From positions 1-64,000 of the forward strand of contig JADZBP010000251.1 of the NCBI GenBank assembly GCA_020852055.1: a DNA stretch of 64,000 nucleotides. Reading direction: 5' to 3'. The stretch comes from Candidatus Latescibacterota bacterium. Its GTDB lineage: Bacteria > Latescibacterota > UBA2968 > UBA8231. Each line of letters opens with the position of its first letter. Positions within the stretch are counted from its first letter, which is position 1. Below the pieces are notes generated by a model. The model searched no databases. It had not been told where the DNA came from and saw nothing but the letters and a program-made list of their open reading frames with translations. Both the position numbers and the translations under genes were made by a program. Positions 26,457-35,394 of this stretch are shown piece after piece.

Positions 26457-27044
26457 ATGCCAACAGACCCTGGGTACTTTGTGCACCCCACCGCCTGCGT
26501 CGATGGGCCCAGCCAGATCGGCGCCGGCACCAGGGTGTGGCACTTCTGTCACCTCATGCCCGGGGTGCGTATCGGCCGCGACTGCATCCTCGCCCAGAAC
26601 GTGTACATCGACCGCGACGTGGTCATCGGCGACGGCTGCAAGATCCAGAACAACGTCTCGGTGTACAAGGGAGTGACCCTGGAGGACCGGGTTTTCTGCG
26701 GGCCCTCGATGGTGTTCACCAACGTGATCAACCCGCGGGCCTTTATCGAGCGCAAGGCCGAGTTCCGGCCCACCCTGGTCCGCGAGGGCGCCACCCTGGG
26801 CGCCAATTCCACCGTGGTCTGCGGGGTGACCATCGGCGCCTACGCCTTTATCGGCGCCGGGGCGGTGGTCACCCGCGACGTGCCGGCCTATGCCCTGATG
26901 CACGGGGTGCCGGCCCGCCAGTCGGGCTGGGTGTGCCGCTGCGCCGTCAAACTCACCGGGGAGGGCGAGCAGCGGGCTTGCCCGGCCTGCGCCTCGCGTT
27001 ACCGCCTCGTTTCGCCCGGCCAGTTGGAGCCCCTCCCCAGTTGA
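26457..27044 (+). CDS. Left-handed beta-helix sugar N-acetyltransferase (WbpD-like) with Cys-rich tail
   Basis: A 195-residue acyltransferase of hexapeptide repeats ([20 protein letters not shown] ... [17 protein letters not shown]) ending in the GVPARQSGW motif of WbpD/WlbB-type UDP-2-acetamido-3-amino-uronate N-acetyltransferases. After it comes a short putative zinc-ribbon tail with CRC and CPAC. It would act on a nucleotide sugar for surface polysaccharide. No other nucleotide-sugar genes are nearby, so it is an orphan here. Its last 92 bases are antisense to the end of the next gene. Confidence 0.88.
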   Translation: MPTDPGYFVHPTACVDGPSQIGAGTRVWHFCHLMPGVRIGRDCILAQNVYIDRDVVIGDGCKIQNNVSVYKGVTLEDRVFCGPSMVFTNVINPRAFIERKAEFRPTLVREGATLGANSTVVCGVTIGAYAFIGAGAVVTRDVPAYALMHGVPARQSGWVCRCAVKLTGEGEQRACPACASRYRLVSPGQLEPLPS

Positions 27045-29235
27045 GTTGTTCCGCCAGAAAGCGGAAGGTTTCCCTGCCGTTGATGGTATGGGGGCCGTCG
27101 AAGAACTCGATCTGGGCCTTCTCTCCCAACCCCGACAACACGTAGCGCCGCTTGGTGCGGGCGAATTCGTACGCCACCCACTCGTCGGGGGCCACCCCGT
27201 CGTGGTGGCCGCGCTCCACCATGAAGGGGCGCGGGAAGATCAGCCAGCTCATCTCCGCATAGTTGAAGGTATTGCCCAGGTCGAACTCGGGCATCTCGTA
27301 CTCGGCGTGGAACATGTAGGAGTAGAGGTGGCGGACCGAGACGTTCTTCCAGATCCACTCGTTGTAATCCGCCGAACAGATGCTGAGGCAGTACTGCTCC
27401 AGGAGGGCCGGCACCCGCATGGCGGTCTTGCCCCCGTAGCTGAGGCCGTAAAAGGCCAGGCGTTTCTCATCCACAAAGGGCAGGCCGGCGAGCCACTCCA
27501 GAATGCGCTGGTGCTGGCGCACGATGAAGGAGAAGAGGGAGAGCTTGAGCGGGTTGGCCAGCCGCTGCAGCACCCGGTAGGTTTCGCCGCCGATATAGGG
27601 ATTCTGGGGGGAGAAGGTCACGAAGCCCTGTTCGGCCAGGTGGCAGGCGTACCGGTGATAGTAGGGGCTCTCGACCTGGGGATCGGCCACGTCCTGGGGC
27701 CGGCCTTCCAGGCCGTGCTGGCAGACCACCACCGGGCGCTTTTGTCCGGGACGGATATCCCTGGGGATCAGCAGGATGCCGTAGGCGTAGACCTCGGGGT
27801 ACACGTCGAGCACTACCTCGTAGCCGCGGTACTTGGGCTCGTCGTAGGCCAGACGGGTGCGGGGGTTGAGAGCCATGCGGGGGGCAGGCAGTTCGCCGAT
27901 GACTTCCTTGGAGAGATGGTTGCGATACCAGCGACAGGACTGCTGCCAACTCTGGACACTGCGGTCGTCGGCCCTGGCCCAGAAATCCCGGCGGCGGAAC
28001 TCGGCCTGGGCCAGCAACTCCTGGGTGTGATCCACCAGTTGGTGGAACTGCCGCTGCTGGCGGGCCGCGGCGTCGGGAAGAGGGGAGAGGCGGCGCACCT
28101 TGCCGGCCCGGGGTTTGCGCCGGCCTTCGACGCCCAGGTTTCTGAGGAAGCGGGCCAGCAGTGCGTCGCTGCCCGGCAGGGTGCTGGTGCAGAAGGAGAA
28201 GGTGTGCCGGCCGTCCGCCAGTTGGCAGGCCCGCGTGAACTCGGCTTGCACGGCGGCGGCGGTGGGGGTGGTGATCCCTCCCGGCGCGGCGCCGCTGCGC
28301 TGTGGCGTGACCGGGGGCGGGCCGGAGATCTGCGGATGGGGGCAGTGCTCCACGCAGAGGGCGCGGGGGGCCACCATTGCGGCCAGCTCCGCGTCGCCGA
28401 ATTGTTCGAGCAGGCCAAACACGTTTCGATAGATAGGCTCCTGCCACAGCTCCTGGCGCGGGCCGAAGTAGCCCGACACGGCGGTGGCGCGGAGGCGGGT
28501 ATCCAGCGCGGCGGCGTGCAGGGCCAGCAGTCCGCCCTCGCCGTAGCCGATCACCCCCATGGGCTGCCCGTCGGCGTTTAGGCAGTCGAGGGCGGCTGCG
28601 ATCTTCTGCACCTCGAAACCGATGAGGTGCCGGCCCAGTTCAAAGGCCGCCCGGTAGATGAACTCGCGGTGGGGCTGGTTGGTCATCCGAATGGCTGGGT
28701 TGCCCGAATGGGTGTCGCCCCGGTCGATGAGGCAGGGCACCAGCACCTGGCAGCCGGCTTCGGCCAGCCGGTGGGCGAACCGGGCGCGGGGCGAGAGGCC
28801 GGGGGCCAGGCCGGCCAACTGTTCCGGGGTCCAGGCGCAGTCGGGCAGAGCGACGACACTGGCCCTGGTCCGCCCGGTGGGCCGCAGGAGCAGGCCCTCG
28901 CCCTCGACGTTCTTGAAGACCGGCCAGCGTACCGCCCAGATTTGGTACTCCGGGCCTTGGGCCAGCGGGCCGGGATGGGCCGGCTCGGAGAGCAACTGCA
29001 GGGCAGCGGGCAGGCGCTCGTCCACCGCGCCGATCAGGCGGCGCAGCTCGCGGCGCTTGACCGCTATGGCGCCTTCACCCGCTTTCCAGCGCCTGGCCCG
29101 CCGGGCTGGAGCGGCCTCCGTGCGGCGCAAGAGGTACTGGTGGAGCCCCGCCACCATCCGTGCGGCCAGGTCCCCTTCCCAGTCGAGGGGGGCGGTGTGG
29201 GGGAGGATCTGGGGAACGCTGGTCTTGCGGGCCAT
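26953..29235 (-). CDS. Double alpha/beta-hydrolase protein (acetylxylan-esterase/dienelactone-hydrolase type)
   Basis: The ATG at 29235 (MARKTSVPQ) is preferred to the longer track start; 760 residues. Two alpha/beta-hydrolase-like halves are visible. In the first (about 60-400) the nucleophile elbow reads GYGEGG, with Glu replacing Ser. In the second (about 430-740) [10 protein letters not shown] has the serine, and a late FDGPHTING supplies a plausible catalytic His with DGVAPDEW nearby. The second half should be the active esterase, the first a structural or binding copy. There is no signal peptide. The Arg-rich tail overlaps the acetyltransferase gene on the other strand. Confidence 0.82.
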   Translation of the reverse strand: MARKTSVPQILPHTAPLDWEGDLAARMVAGLHQYLLRRTEAAPARRARRWKAGEGAIAVKRRELRRLIGAVDERLPAALQLLSEPAHPGPLAQGPEYQIWAVRWPVFKNVEGEGLLLRPTGRTRASVVALPDCAWTPEQLAGLAPGLSPRARFAHRLAEAGCQVLVPCLIDRGDTHSGNPAIRMTNQPHREFIYRAAFELGRHLIGFEVQKIAAALDCLNADGQPMGVIGYGEGGLLALHAAALDTRLRATAVSGYFGPRQELWQEPIYRNVFGLLEQFGDAELAAMVAPRALCVEHCPHPQISGPPPVTPQRSGAAPGGITTPTAAAVQAEFTRACQLADGRHTFSFCTSTLPGSDALLARFLRNLGVEGRRKPRAGKVRRLSPLPDAAARQQRQFHQLVDHTQELLAQAEFRRRDFWARADDRSVQSWQQSCRWYRNHLSKEVIGELPAPRMALNPRTRLAYDEPKYRGYEVVLDVYPEVYAYGILLIPRDIRPGQKRPVVVCQHGLEGRPQDVADPQVESPYYHRYACHLAEQGFVTFSPQNPYIGGETYRVLQRLANPLKLSLFSFIVRQHQRILEWLAGLPFVDEKRLAFYGLSYGGKTAMRVPALLEQYCLSICSADYNEWIWKNVSVRHLYSYMFHAEYEMPEFDLGNTFNYAEMSWLIFPRPFMVERGHHDGVAPDEWVAYEFARTKRRYVLSGLGEKAQIEFFDGPHTINGRETFRFLAEQLNWGGAPTGRAKRGGNARRRPGKPAARPPR

Positions 29236-29271
29236 CCTGCACCTGCCTTGAGAGGGGGCGATGTGGCCGGG

Positions 29272-29300
29272 AATATAGCCCGCTGGCCCGCCGGCATCCA
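29272..29300 (-). promoter_or_regulatory. Possible promoter of the double hydrolase gene
   Basis: On the minus strand TGGATG (29295-29300) and TATATT (29272-29277) are 17 bp apart. The -10 is good and the -35 weak. Predicted start near 29265, 30 bases before the ATG. Confidence 0.35.
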
Positions 29301-29338
29301 GGCAGCGGCGCGGCGGGTGGAGCCGCGCGAGATTTTGT

Positions 29339-29367
29339 TTGGACGGGAAACAGGGTCGGGCTACTTT
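29339..29367 (+). promoter_or_regulatory. Putative promoter of the GyrI-PhyH-SRAP unit
   Basis: TTGGAC (29339-29344) and TACTTT (29362-29367) are separated by 17 bp; transcription would start near 29374, about 35 bases before the ATG at 29409. Confidence 0.5.
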
Positions 29368-29408
29368 ACGGGAATGAGCACCTCCCACCTCTCCACCGCA
29401 GAGGTCCC

Positions 29409-29888
29409 ATGCCCTATACCGTCGCGCTTCAGCAGGTGGCGCCCCGCCGTCTCGCCGCGGCGCAGACCAGGGTCAGCGCCCAGACCCTGGTGCCCGCGAT
29501 CAGGCCGCTCTTCGACGAGGTATACAGCTACCTGAATGGCGCGGGCATCAGAGAGCGGGGACTCAACGTGATCATCTACTGGAACGAAGCCGGGCGCAAT
29601 CTGCTGGACAGCGAGGAGGGGCTGGTCATGGAGGCGGGGGTGGAGGTGGAGGCGATGGTGCCGCAGGGCGCTAGGGTCCACACCGTCGGCACACCGGCCG
29701 GCCGGTGTGCCGGCACCGTACATAGGGGACCCTCTGACCAGTTGGGCAAAGCCCACGAGGCGGTGCGCGCCTGGTGTGCAGCGCAGGGCCTGCATCTCGC
29801 CGGCCCCAACTGGGAGGTGTACGGGCACTGGAACGACGATCCGCAAGAGCTGCGCACCGAGGTGTTCTATCTCCTGTCCAATCCGTGA
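29409..29888 (+). CDS. GyrI-like (effector-binding fold) protein
   Basis: The ATG at 29409 gives 159 residues; the longer track frame begins inside an intergenic shadow. The sequence (YTVALQQVAPRRLAAAQTRV, then GLNVIIYWNEAGRNLL, a KAHEAVRAWCAAQG helix and WEVYGHW) matches the GyrI/AraC effector-binding SHS2 fold that binds small hydrophobic molecules. No DNA-binding domain is attached. It is directly followed by a PhyH oxygenase, so it may sense or shuttle the substrate or product of that enzyme. Confidence 0.82.
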   Translation: MPYTVALQQVAPRRLAAAQTRVSAQTLVPAIRPLFDEVYSYLNGAGIRERGLNVIIYWNEAGRNLLDSEEGLVMEAGVEVEAMVPQGARVHTVGTPAGRCAGTVHRGPSDQLGKAHEAVRAWCAAQGLHLAGPNWEVYGHWNDDPQELRTEVFYLLSNP

Positions 29889-29899
29889 GTGAGGAAAGC

Positions 29900-31342
29900 A
29901 TGGCCGCCAAACCGCAATTGCTCAGCGACGCCCAGATGCAGCATTTCCTCCGCGAGGGCTATCTCCTCATCCAGGCGGAGTTCCCCGTCCCGCTCCACCA
30001 GGACATCTACCAGCGCATCGAGACGGTGTTCGAGAAGGAGCGGAATCCGGGGAACAACATCCTGCCCCGGGTGCCCCAGATCCAGCGGGTGTACGACCAC
30101 CCGGCAGTGCAGGGGGCCCTGACCAGCATCCTGGGGCCCGACTACCTGATGAACCCCCACCGCCACTGCCACCTCAACCCGCCCGGCAGCAAGGGCCAGC
30201 ACTGGCACAAGGACAACTATGTCTTCGACGAGATACTGCGCCAGCCCCGGCCGCGCTGGGTCTTTGCCTTTTATTATCCGCAGGAGGTCACCCCGGACAT
30301 GGGCGGCACCGGCATCCTGCCGGGCCGGCACTACCACCACCATATCTCCAGCGCCGACCCGGCACTGACCAGCGAAACCGAGCTGCCCCTGTGCGGCCCG
30401 GCCGGCACCGTGGCCATCGTGCATTACGACGCCTGGCATCGGGCCACCCCCAACCGCAGCGAGCGCAAGCGCTACATGCTCAAATTCCTCTTCGAGCGCC
30501 TCAGCGAACCGCAGACCGCCGCATGGGATCACGGCGGCGGGGCCTGGCCGGAGGGCACGGGGGAGTTGGAGGGTATTCACGCCGAGGTATGGAACTGGCT
30601 GCGGGGTGCGCCCGGCAACCGGGGCCAGGGCCAGGCGCCCGCGCCGGCGCCGGCGCTGCTGGAACAGTTGCGCGAGGGAGAGCAGGTAGAGCGCCTGCAG
30701 GCCGCCTATCAGGTGGCCGCCTGCGGCGAGGCGGCGCTGCCGGCCCTGGTGCCGGCGTTCGCCAGCGAAGCGGCTGCCGCTGCCGATCACCTGTGGGACA
30801 AGATGCCGGGCAATCCGCGGGGCAGCAACCCGCCCGCCGGCGCCGCGGGGCTGGCCCTGGCTGCCTTGGGCCGGCCAGCCGTGGCGCCGCTGGCCGGGCT
30901 GCTGGAACACGCGCACTGGGGCGTGCGGGCCCTGGCCGCCGACACCCTGGGCAATATGGGCAGCGCCGCCCATACGGCGGTGCCCGGGCTGGCGCGCCTG
31001 CTGGCCGACGATCACCCGCGGGTGCGCCGCCACGCGGCCGAGGCCCTGGGGCGGGTGGGTGCGGCGGCGGCCCCGGCGCTGCCGGCACTGATCGACCATA
31101 TCCGCGACCCGGATATGCGGGTGCGCCACAACGCCTGCCTGGCCCTGGCCAAGATCGGCCAGCCCGCCGAGGCGGCCATCGCGCCGCTGCTGGAGACGCT
31201 GGAGGACGAGGATCGCTACGTGCGTTATTTTTCCGGGGTGGCCCTGCGCCGCCTGGCCACCCCCGAGTCCCAGCGGGTGCTGCTCGACGCGCTCTTCACG
31301 GCGCGCTGGTGCCCGGTCACCAATCCCGAGAACATGTACTGA
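29900..31342 (+). CDS. Phytanoyl-CoA dioxygenase fused to HEAT repeats
   Basis: The ATG at 29900 is chosen because of the GAGGA site just upstream; a GTG at 29885 overlapping the previous stop is an alternative. 480 residues. The N-terminal half (1-240) is a PhyH oxygenase with HxD in GQHWHKDNYVF and the distal His/Arg region YDAWHRATPNRSERKRY. After a proline/alanine linker, about 260-475 consists of HEAT-type helical repeats (VRALAADTLGNMG, VRRHAAEALGRVG, VRHNACLALAKIG). The repeats suggest docking to a protein or polymer substrate rather than a free metabolite. It sits between a GyrI-like gene and an SRAP gene. Confidence 0.9.
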   Translation: MAAKPQLLSDAQMQHFLREGYLLIQAEFPVPLHQDIYQRIETVFEKERNPGNNILPRVPQIQRVYDHPAVQGALTSILGPDYLMNPHRHCHLNPPGSKGQHWHKDNYVFDEILRQPRPRWVFAFYYPQEVTPDMGGTGILPGRHYHHHISSADPALTSETELPLCGPAGTVAIVHYDAWHRATPNRSERKRYMLKFLFERLSEPQTAAWDHGGGAWPEGTGELEGIHAEVWNWLRGAPGNRGQGQAPAPAPALLEQLREGEQVERLQAAYQVAACGEAALPALVPAFASEAAAAADHLWDKMPGNPRGSNPPAGAAGLALAALGRPAVAPLAGLLEHAHWGVRALAADTLGNMGSAAHTAVPGLARLLADDHPRVRRHAAEALGRVGAAAAPALPALIDHIRDPDMRVRHNACLALAKIGQPAEAAIAPLLETLEDEDRYVRYFSGVALRRLATPESQRVLLDALFTARWCPVTNPENMY

Positions 31343-31353
31343 GGAGATAAACC

Positions 31354-32016
31354 ATGTGTGGCCGTTTCGCCCTCCACCATGCCACCGCCGAGGTGAGCGA
31401 GTATTTCGGCGTCGAGCACCTCTCCATCGAGTTGACGCCGCGCTACAACATCGCTCCCACCCAGCCGGTGGCGGTGGTGCGCCAGCGCGGGGTGCGCCGT
31501 CTCGACGCCTGCAAGTGGGGTCTGGTGCCTTCCTGGGCCAAAGACCCCAAGATCGGCAACCGCATGATCAACGCCCGCGCCGAGACCTTGGCCGAGAAAC
31601 CCGCCTTCAAAAACGCCCTCAAGCGCCGGCGCTGCCTGATCCCGGCCAGCGGCTTCTACGAGTGGCGGCAGGAGGGCGAGGAGCGCTTCCCCACCTATAT
31701 CCACCCCCGGGACGAGTCCTTGCTGGCGCTGGCCGGATTGTGGGAGGAATGGCAGTCTCCCGAGGGGGAGCAGTTGCTGTCCTGCACCATCCTCACCACC
31801 GGGGCCAATGCCTTCATGTCGGCCATCCACACCCGCATGCCGGTCATCCTGCCGCCGGTCGCCCGCGAAGCGTGGCTCGACTCGGCGACGCAGGAGTTGG
31901 AGCCGCTGCTGGCCCTGCTGCAACCCCTGGCCGGCGATGACCTGGCCGCCCATACCGTGGGCCGGCAGGTGAACACCGCCGCCTTCGACGCGCCCTCCTG
32001 CATTCAGCCGGTGTAG
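31354..32016 (+). CDS. SRAP family protein (abasic-site DNA-protein crosslinker, YedK/HMCES-like)
   Basis: A 220-residue SRAP protein. The catalytic Cys2 is in MCGRFAL, exposed after Met removal; NIAPTQ, MINARAETL, the GFYEW glutamate and the HTRMP histidine are all present. The family forms a covalent thiazolidine with abasic sites in single-stranded DNA and protects stalled forks. It follows the PhyH-HEAT gene by 11 bases. Its presence in a metabolic unit might link to oxidative or alkylation DNA damage, but may be incidental. Confidence 0.95.
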   Translation: MCGRFALHHATAEVSEYFGVEHLSIELTPRYNIAPTQPVAVVRQRGVRRLDACKWGLVPSWAKDPKIGNRMINARAETLAEKPAFKNALKRRRCLIPASGFYEWRQEGEERFPTYIHPRDESLLALAGLWEEWQSPEGEQLLSCTILTTGANAFMSAIHTRMPVILPPVAREAWLDSATQELEPLLALLQPLAGDDLAAHTVGRQVNTAAFDAPSCIQPV

Positions 32017-32039
32017 CAGTTGGGGGCATCTCCCCTCCG

Positions 32040-33596
32040 CTAGCGCACTTCCCCGGTGCGCAGCCACTTCCAGATCTCGCGCAGTTTGGGCGGCTTGCCG
32101 CTCATCAGGATGCCGATGCGGAAGATCCGGGCCGCCGCGCGAATGGCCAGGGCGATGGCCGCCACCATCAGCAGGGCCGTGGCCAGGTATTCCCAGAGGG
32201 CCGGCGGGCCGGCGGCGCGGTTCATCATCACAAAGGGGGTGAAGGGCGGGATGAAGGAGAGCACCCGCGCCAGCAGGCCGTTGGGGTCCTGGCCCACCGG
32301 CACCATGGCGAAGAGCGGGATCATCATCGGCACCAGGATCGGCATCATCAGATTCTGGGTTTCCTGCAGGCTGTTGCACAGCGAGCCGATGCTCACCAGC
32401 AGGGCGGCGTAGAAGAGATAGCCGAGGAAGAAGTAGACCACGAAGGAGCACAGGTAGAAGGGATTGGCGACGATCTGGGCCACCGCCATGGCCGAGGCGC
32501 CCAGCAGGCCGGGCACGATGGCCACCGCCAGGCTGATGAACACCGACCAGGAGCCCACCACCGTCAGCCCCGAGGCGGCGGTGCCGGCGATCTTGCCGGC
32601 CATCAACTCGTCGGCGTCCACCGAGGAGAGCAGCACCTCGACGATGCGGCTCGACTTCTCCTCGATGGTGCTGTTGAGCAGCATCTGGGCGCTGGTGAAG
32701 ACGGCGATCCACAACAGGTACACGAAGGCCAGGGGCGCCCACTGCCGGGCCTTGTCGCCAAAGGCCACCTGTTGCTCGGCGCCGCCCTCGTCGAGCCGCC
32801 GCCCCGAAAAGGCGAGGGGGGCCTGGACCCACTGGGCGGTCTGAGGGTCGAGGTGGACCTTGGCGAGGCGCTGCTGGCGGATGAGGCCGGTGGCCAGGCC
32901 GCTGAACCAGTCGTGCAATTCGGTATCGGTGAGGTTGCGGGAGACGTACTTGCAGTCCTGCGATCCGGCCACCGGGTCGGGCCCGATGATGAAATAGGCG
33001 AAGAGTTCACCCTGCGCCACCAGCTGGTTGAGCCGGGCCTGAGGGTCGCTCTCGCCGGGGGGCGCCTCGATCCGGCGGTAGCGGTTCTGGGCAAAGTCGA
33101 GGCCCAGCTCCTTCAGTTCAGCGGCGGAGATCTGTTGTTGCCACGCCCGCAGCGCGCCGGCTTCGGCCAGCAGGGCGCGGGTGGCTTCGGGCAGGGCGCC
33201 GCTCGTGTCGGCAGGGGTATCCTGGCGGGCCAGTTGCCCGATGAGCTGGGCGCGCTGGTTTTCTTCGAGGGGCAGCAGGCCCAGGGCGAGTTGGCGCAGG
33301 GGAGCGGGTAGCTGGTCGAAAGCCGCCCCACCCTGGCGGTAGGCGGTGGCGGCCCCTTCGAAGGCCGCGGCCAGATCCTGGGCGGCGATCTTCTCCTCCA
33401 CCTGCTGCAGCAGGAAGCCGGAGTGGTCGAGCACCGCAAAGGTGCGCACCTCCTTGGCCCGGGCCAGGAGCAGGGGCACACAGATGCCCAGGGTGATGAT
33501 GAGGGGAAAGGTGAGGATGCCGATCCAGAAGGCCTTGGTGCGCAGATTTTCCAGGTACTCGCGCCGGGCGACCAGGTAGACCTCAGACAGCCGCAT
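32040..33596 (-). CDS. ABC-2 type (NatB-like) exporter permease
   Basis: The ATG at 33596 (MRLSEVYLVARREYLENLRT) overlaps the ATPase stop by 14 bases and is preferred to the longer track start; 518 residues. One N-terminal membrane helix (FWIGILTFPLIITLGICVPLLL) is followed by a large extracytoplasmic domain (about 45-285), then about five C-terminal helices including WIAVFTSAQMLLNSTIEEKSSR, as in Na+ exporter NatB and related ABC-2 permeases. It works with the ATPase encoded just upstream. The transported substrate is unknown. Confidence 0.9.
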   Translation of the reverse strand: MRLSEVYLVARREYLENLRTKAFWIGILTFPLIITLGICVPLLLARAKEVRTFAVLDHSGFLLQQVEEKIAAQDLAAAFEGAATAYRQGGAAFDQLPAPLRQLALGLLPLEENQRAQLIGQLARQDTPADTSGALPEATRALLAEAGALRAWQQQISAAELKELGLDFAQNRYRRIEAPPGESDPQARLNQLVAQGELFAYFIIGPDPVAGSQDCKYVSRNLTDTELHDWFSGLATGLIRQQRLAKVHLDPQTAQWVQAPLAFSGRRLDEGGAEQQVAFGDKARQWAPLAFVYLLWIAVFTSAQMLLNSTIEEKSSRIVEVLLSSVDADELMAGKIAGTAASGLTVVGSWSVFISLAVAIVPGLLGASAMAVAQIVANPFYLCSFVVYFFLGYLFYAALLVSIGSLCNSLQETQNLMMPILVPMMIPLFAMVPVGQDPNGLLARVLSFIPPFTPFVMMNRAAGPPALWEYLATALLMVAAIALAIRAAARIFRIGILMSGKPPKLREIWKWLRTGEVR

Positions 33597-34506
33597 CGGT
33601 TTGCCCCCCCACGGCCCGGACAAAAACCTCGTGTAAGGAGGTGGCCCGCACCTCGAAGCGCCGGACCTGGGCCTGTCCGATCAGAGCGGCGAGCAGGCGC
33701 TGCGGATCGGCGCCCTCGGCCAGGGAGAGGTCGGCCTGGCGGCCGGCGGCGCTGACCCGGGCCACGCCCGGCAGGTGTTCCCACGCCACCGCCTCCTCGG
33801 TCTCGACCACCACGCTGCGGCCGGCGCGGGCGCGCACCTCTTCCAGGGGGCCTTCGACCAGTTTGCGGCCCCGGTCGATGAGCACCACCCGGTCGCACAA
33901 CTGCTCGGCCTGCTCCATCACGTGGGTGGAGAAGATCACCGTCCGGCCCTCGCGCCGCAGCTCCAGGATCAGGTCGCGCATGGCGTCGCGGCTGAGGGGG
34001 TCGAGCCCGGAAAAGGGCTCGTCGAGGATCACCAGTTCGGGGCGGTGGATCAGCGACACCAGGATCTGCAGCTTCTGGCCCATACCCTTGGAAAGGGTCT
34101 CGCATTTCTTGTCGGCCCACTCGGACAGCCCCAGGGTGGCCAGCAACTCGCCGGCCCGCTGCCGGGCCTGGCCGGCCTCCATACCCTTGAGCTGGGCGAA
34201 GTAGAGGATCAGGTCGCGCACCCGCATCTTCTTGTAGAGCCCCTTTTCCTCGGGCAGGTACCCGAGGCGGTGTTTGACCCGGGCCGGGTCGCTGTGGCCC
34301 AGTACCTGCAACTGCCCGGCGTCGGGGCGGAAGATGCCGATGATCAGGCGGATGGTGGTGGTCTTGCCGGCCCCGTTGGGTCCCAGGAAGCCGCAGATAC
34401 AACCGGTGGGGATGCGCAGCCAGAGACCATCGAGGGCCACCGTGTCGCCGAAATTCTTGCACACCCCTTCGAGCACTACTGCGTCCACTGAGGCTTCCTT
34501 TTCCAT
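33583..34506 (-). CDS. ABC-2 type transporter ATP-binding protein (NatA-like)
   Basis: The track ORF begins far upstream in a shadow. The gene starts at the ATG at 34506 (307 residues) or at the GTG at 34488, which has a better AAGGA site. Walker A GPNGAGKTTT, Q-loop region LPEEKGLYKKM, signature LSKGMGQKLQ (a variant of LSGGQ), Walker B LVILDEPFSGLD and the switch His in FSTHVM are intact. The C-terminal ~70 residues are the regulatory tail common in this class. It pairs with the overlapping permease gene. Confidence 0.94.
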   Translation of the reverse strand: MEKEASVDAVVLEGVCKNFGDTVALDGLWLRIPTGCICGFLGPNGAGKTTTIRLIIGIFRPDAGQLQVLGHSDPARVKHRLGYLPEEKGLYKKMRVRDLILYFAQLKGMEAGQARQRAGELLATLGLSEWADKKCETLSKGMGQKLQILVSLIHRPELVILDEPFSGLDPLSRDAMRDLILELRREGRTVIFSTHVMEQAEQLCDRVVLIDRGRKLVEGPLEEVRARAGRSVVVETEEAVAWEHLPGVARVSAAGRQADLSLAEGADPQRLLAALIGQAQVRRFEVRATSLHEVFVRAVGGQTDAAV

Positions 34507-34557
34507 TGACAGGGGGTTCGCTAATGGTGATTTTGGTCGGCGAATGAGGCCATGGCC

Positions 34558-35394
34558 ATGTCTGCTTCCGATACCGATCCCTTCTTTGCCCTGACCCTGG
34601 GCCCCGACGCGCAGATCGACCTGGTGCGCTGCGCCCTGTTCATCGCCCGTGACGCCTATCCCGATCTGGACGTGGAAGGATATGTGGCGCGGGTGGGGGC
34701 CATGGCCGCCGAGTTGCTGCCGCGCTGTGTCGACCAGACCGACCTGGAGCGGGTGCACCTGCTCAATCGCTACCTGTTCGAGGAGCAGGGCTTCAGAGGC
34801 TCGGCCCAGGAGCCCTATTACGACCCGCGCAACAGTTATCTCAACGAGGTGCTGGAGCGCCGTCTGGGCATTCCCATCACCCTGGCCCTGGTCTATCTGG
34901 CGGTGGGCCGCCAGCTGGGCCTGGACCTGGAAGGGGTCAACTTCCCCGGCCACTTCCTGGTGCGCTGCGCCCTGCCCGGCGAGCAGTTGTTCATCGATCC
35001 CTTCATGGAGGGCCGCCTGCTCGATACCCACGACCTGGAGGATCTGCTGCGCCGGGTCAACCGCGGCGAGGCCATGCCCATCGAGGAGCGGTTCCTGCAG
35101 CCGGCCACCCCCAGGCAGATCCTGGCCCGTATGCTGCGCAACCTCAAGCAGATCCACATCCGCCAGCGCCGCTTTGCCCAGGCCATCCGCACCGGCGAGC
35201 AGATCCTCTGGCTACAGCCTTCCGAAGCCGAGGACTACCGAGATCTAGGATATCTCTACTATCAGGTGAGGGACAGCCGCCGTTCCCTGGAGGCGCTGGA
35301 GCAGTACCTCAGTCGCACTGGCGAGCCCGATGACGCCGGCGAGGTGCGCAGCCTCATCCAGGACCTGGCCTCCCGCCTGGGCTCCCTCAACTAG
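34558..35394 (+). CDS. SirB1/transglutaminase-like protein with C-terminal TPR-like helices
   Basis: The ATG at 34558 has a GAGG eight bases upstream and is preferred over 34552; 278 residues. The N-terminal two thirds fit the SirB1/YchA family of transglutaminase-fold proteins (LNRYLFEEQGFRG, DPRNSYLNEVLERRLGIPI, VNFPGHFLVRC, FIDPFMEGRLL), which have Cys/His/Asp-type cores but no proven enzyme activity. The last ~80 residues form two to three TPR-like helices (LKQIHIRQRRFAQAIRTGEQ). Its stop overlaps the end of the convergent kinase by 8 bases. Confidence 0.88.
   Translation: MSASDTDPFFALTLGPDAQIDLVRCALFIARDAYPDLDVEGYVARVGAMAAELLPRCVDQTDLERVHLLNRYLFEEQGFRGSAQEPYYDPRNSYLNEVLERRLGIPITLALVYLAVGRQLGLDLEGVNFPGHFLVRCALPGEQLFIDPFMEGRLLDTHDLEDLLRRVNRGEAMPIEERFLQPATPRQILARMLRNLKQIHIRQRRFAQAIRTGEQILWLQPSEAEDYRDLGYLYYQVRDSRRSLEALEQYLSRTGEPDDAGEVRSLIQDLASRLGSLN

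Noticed and set aside
33583-35157. ABC ATPase with a 200-residue N-terminal extension
   Set aside because: The extension is antisense to the SirB1 gene; the ATPase domain starts normally at 34506 or 34488.
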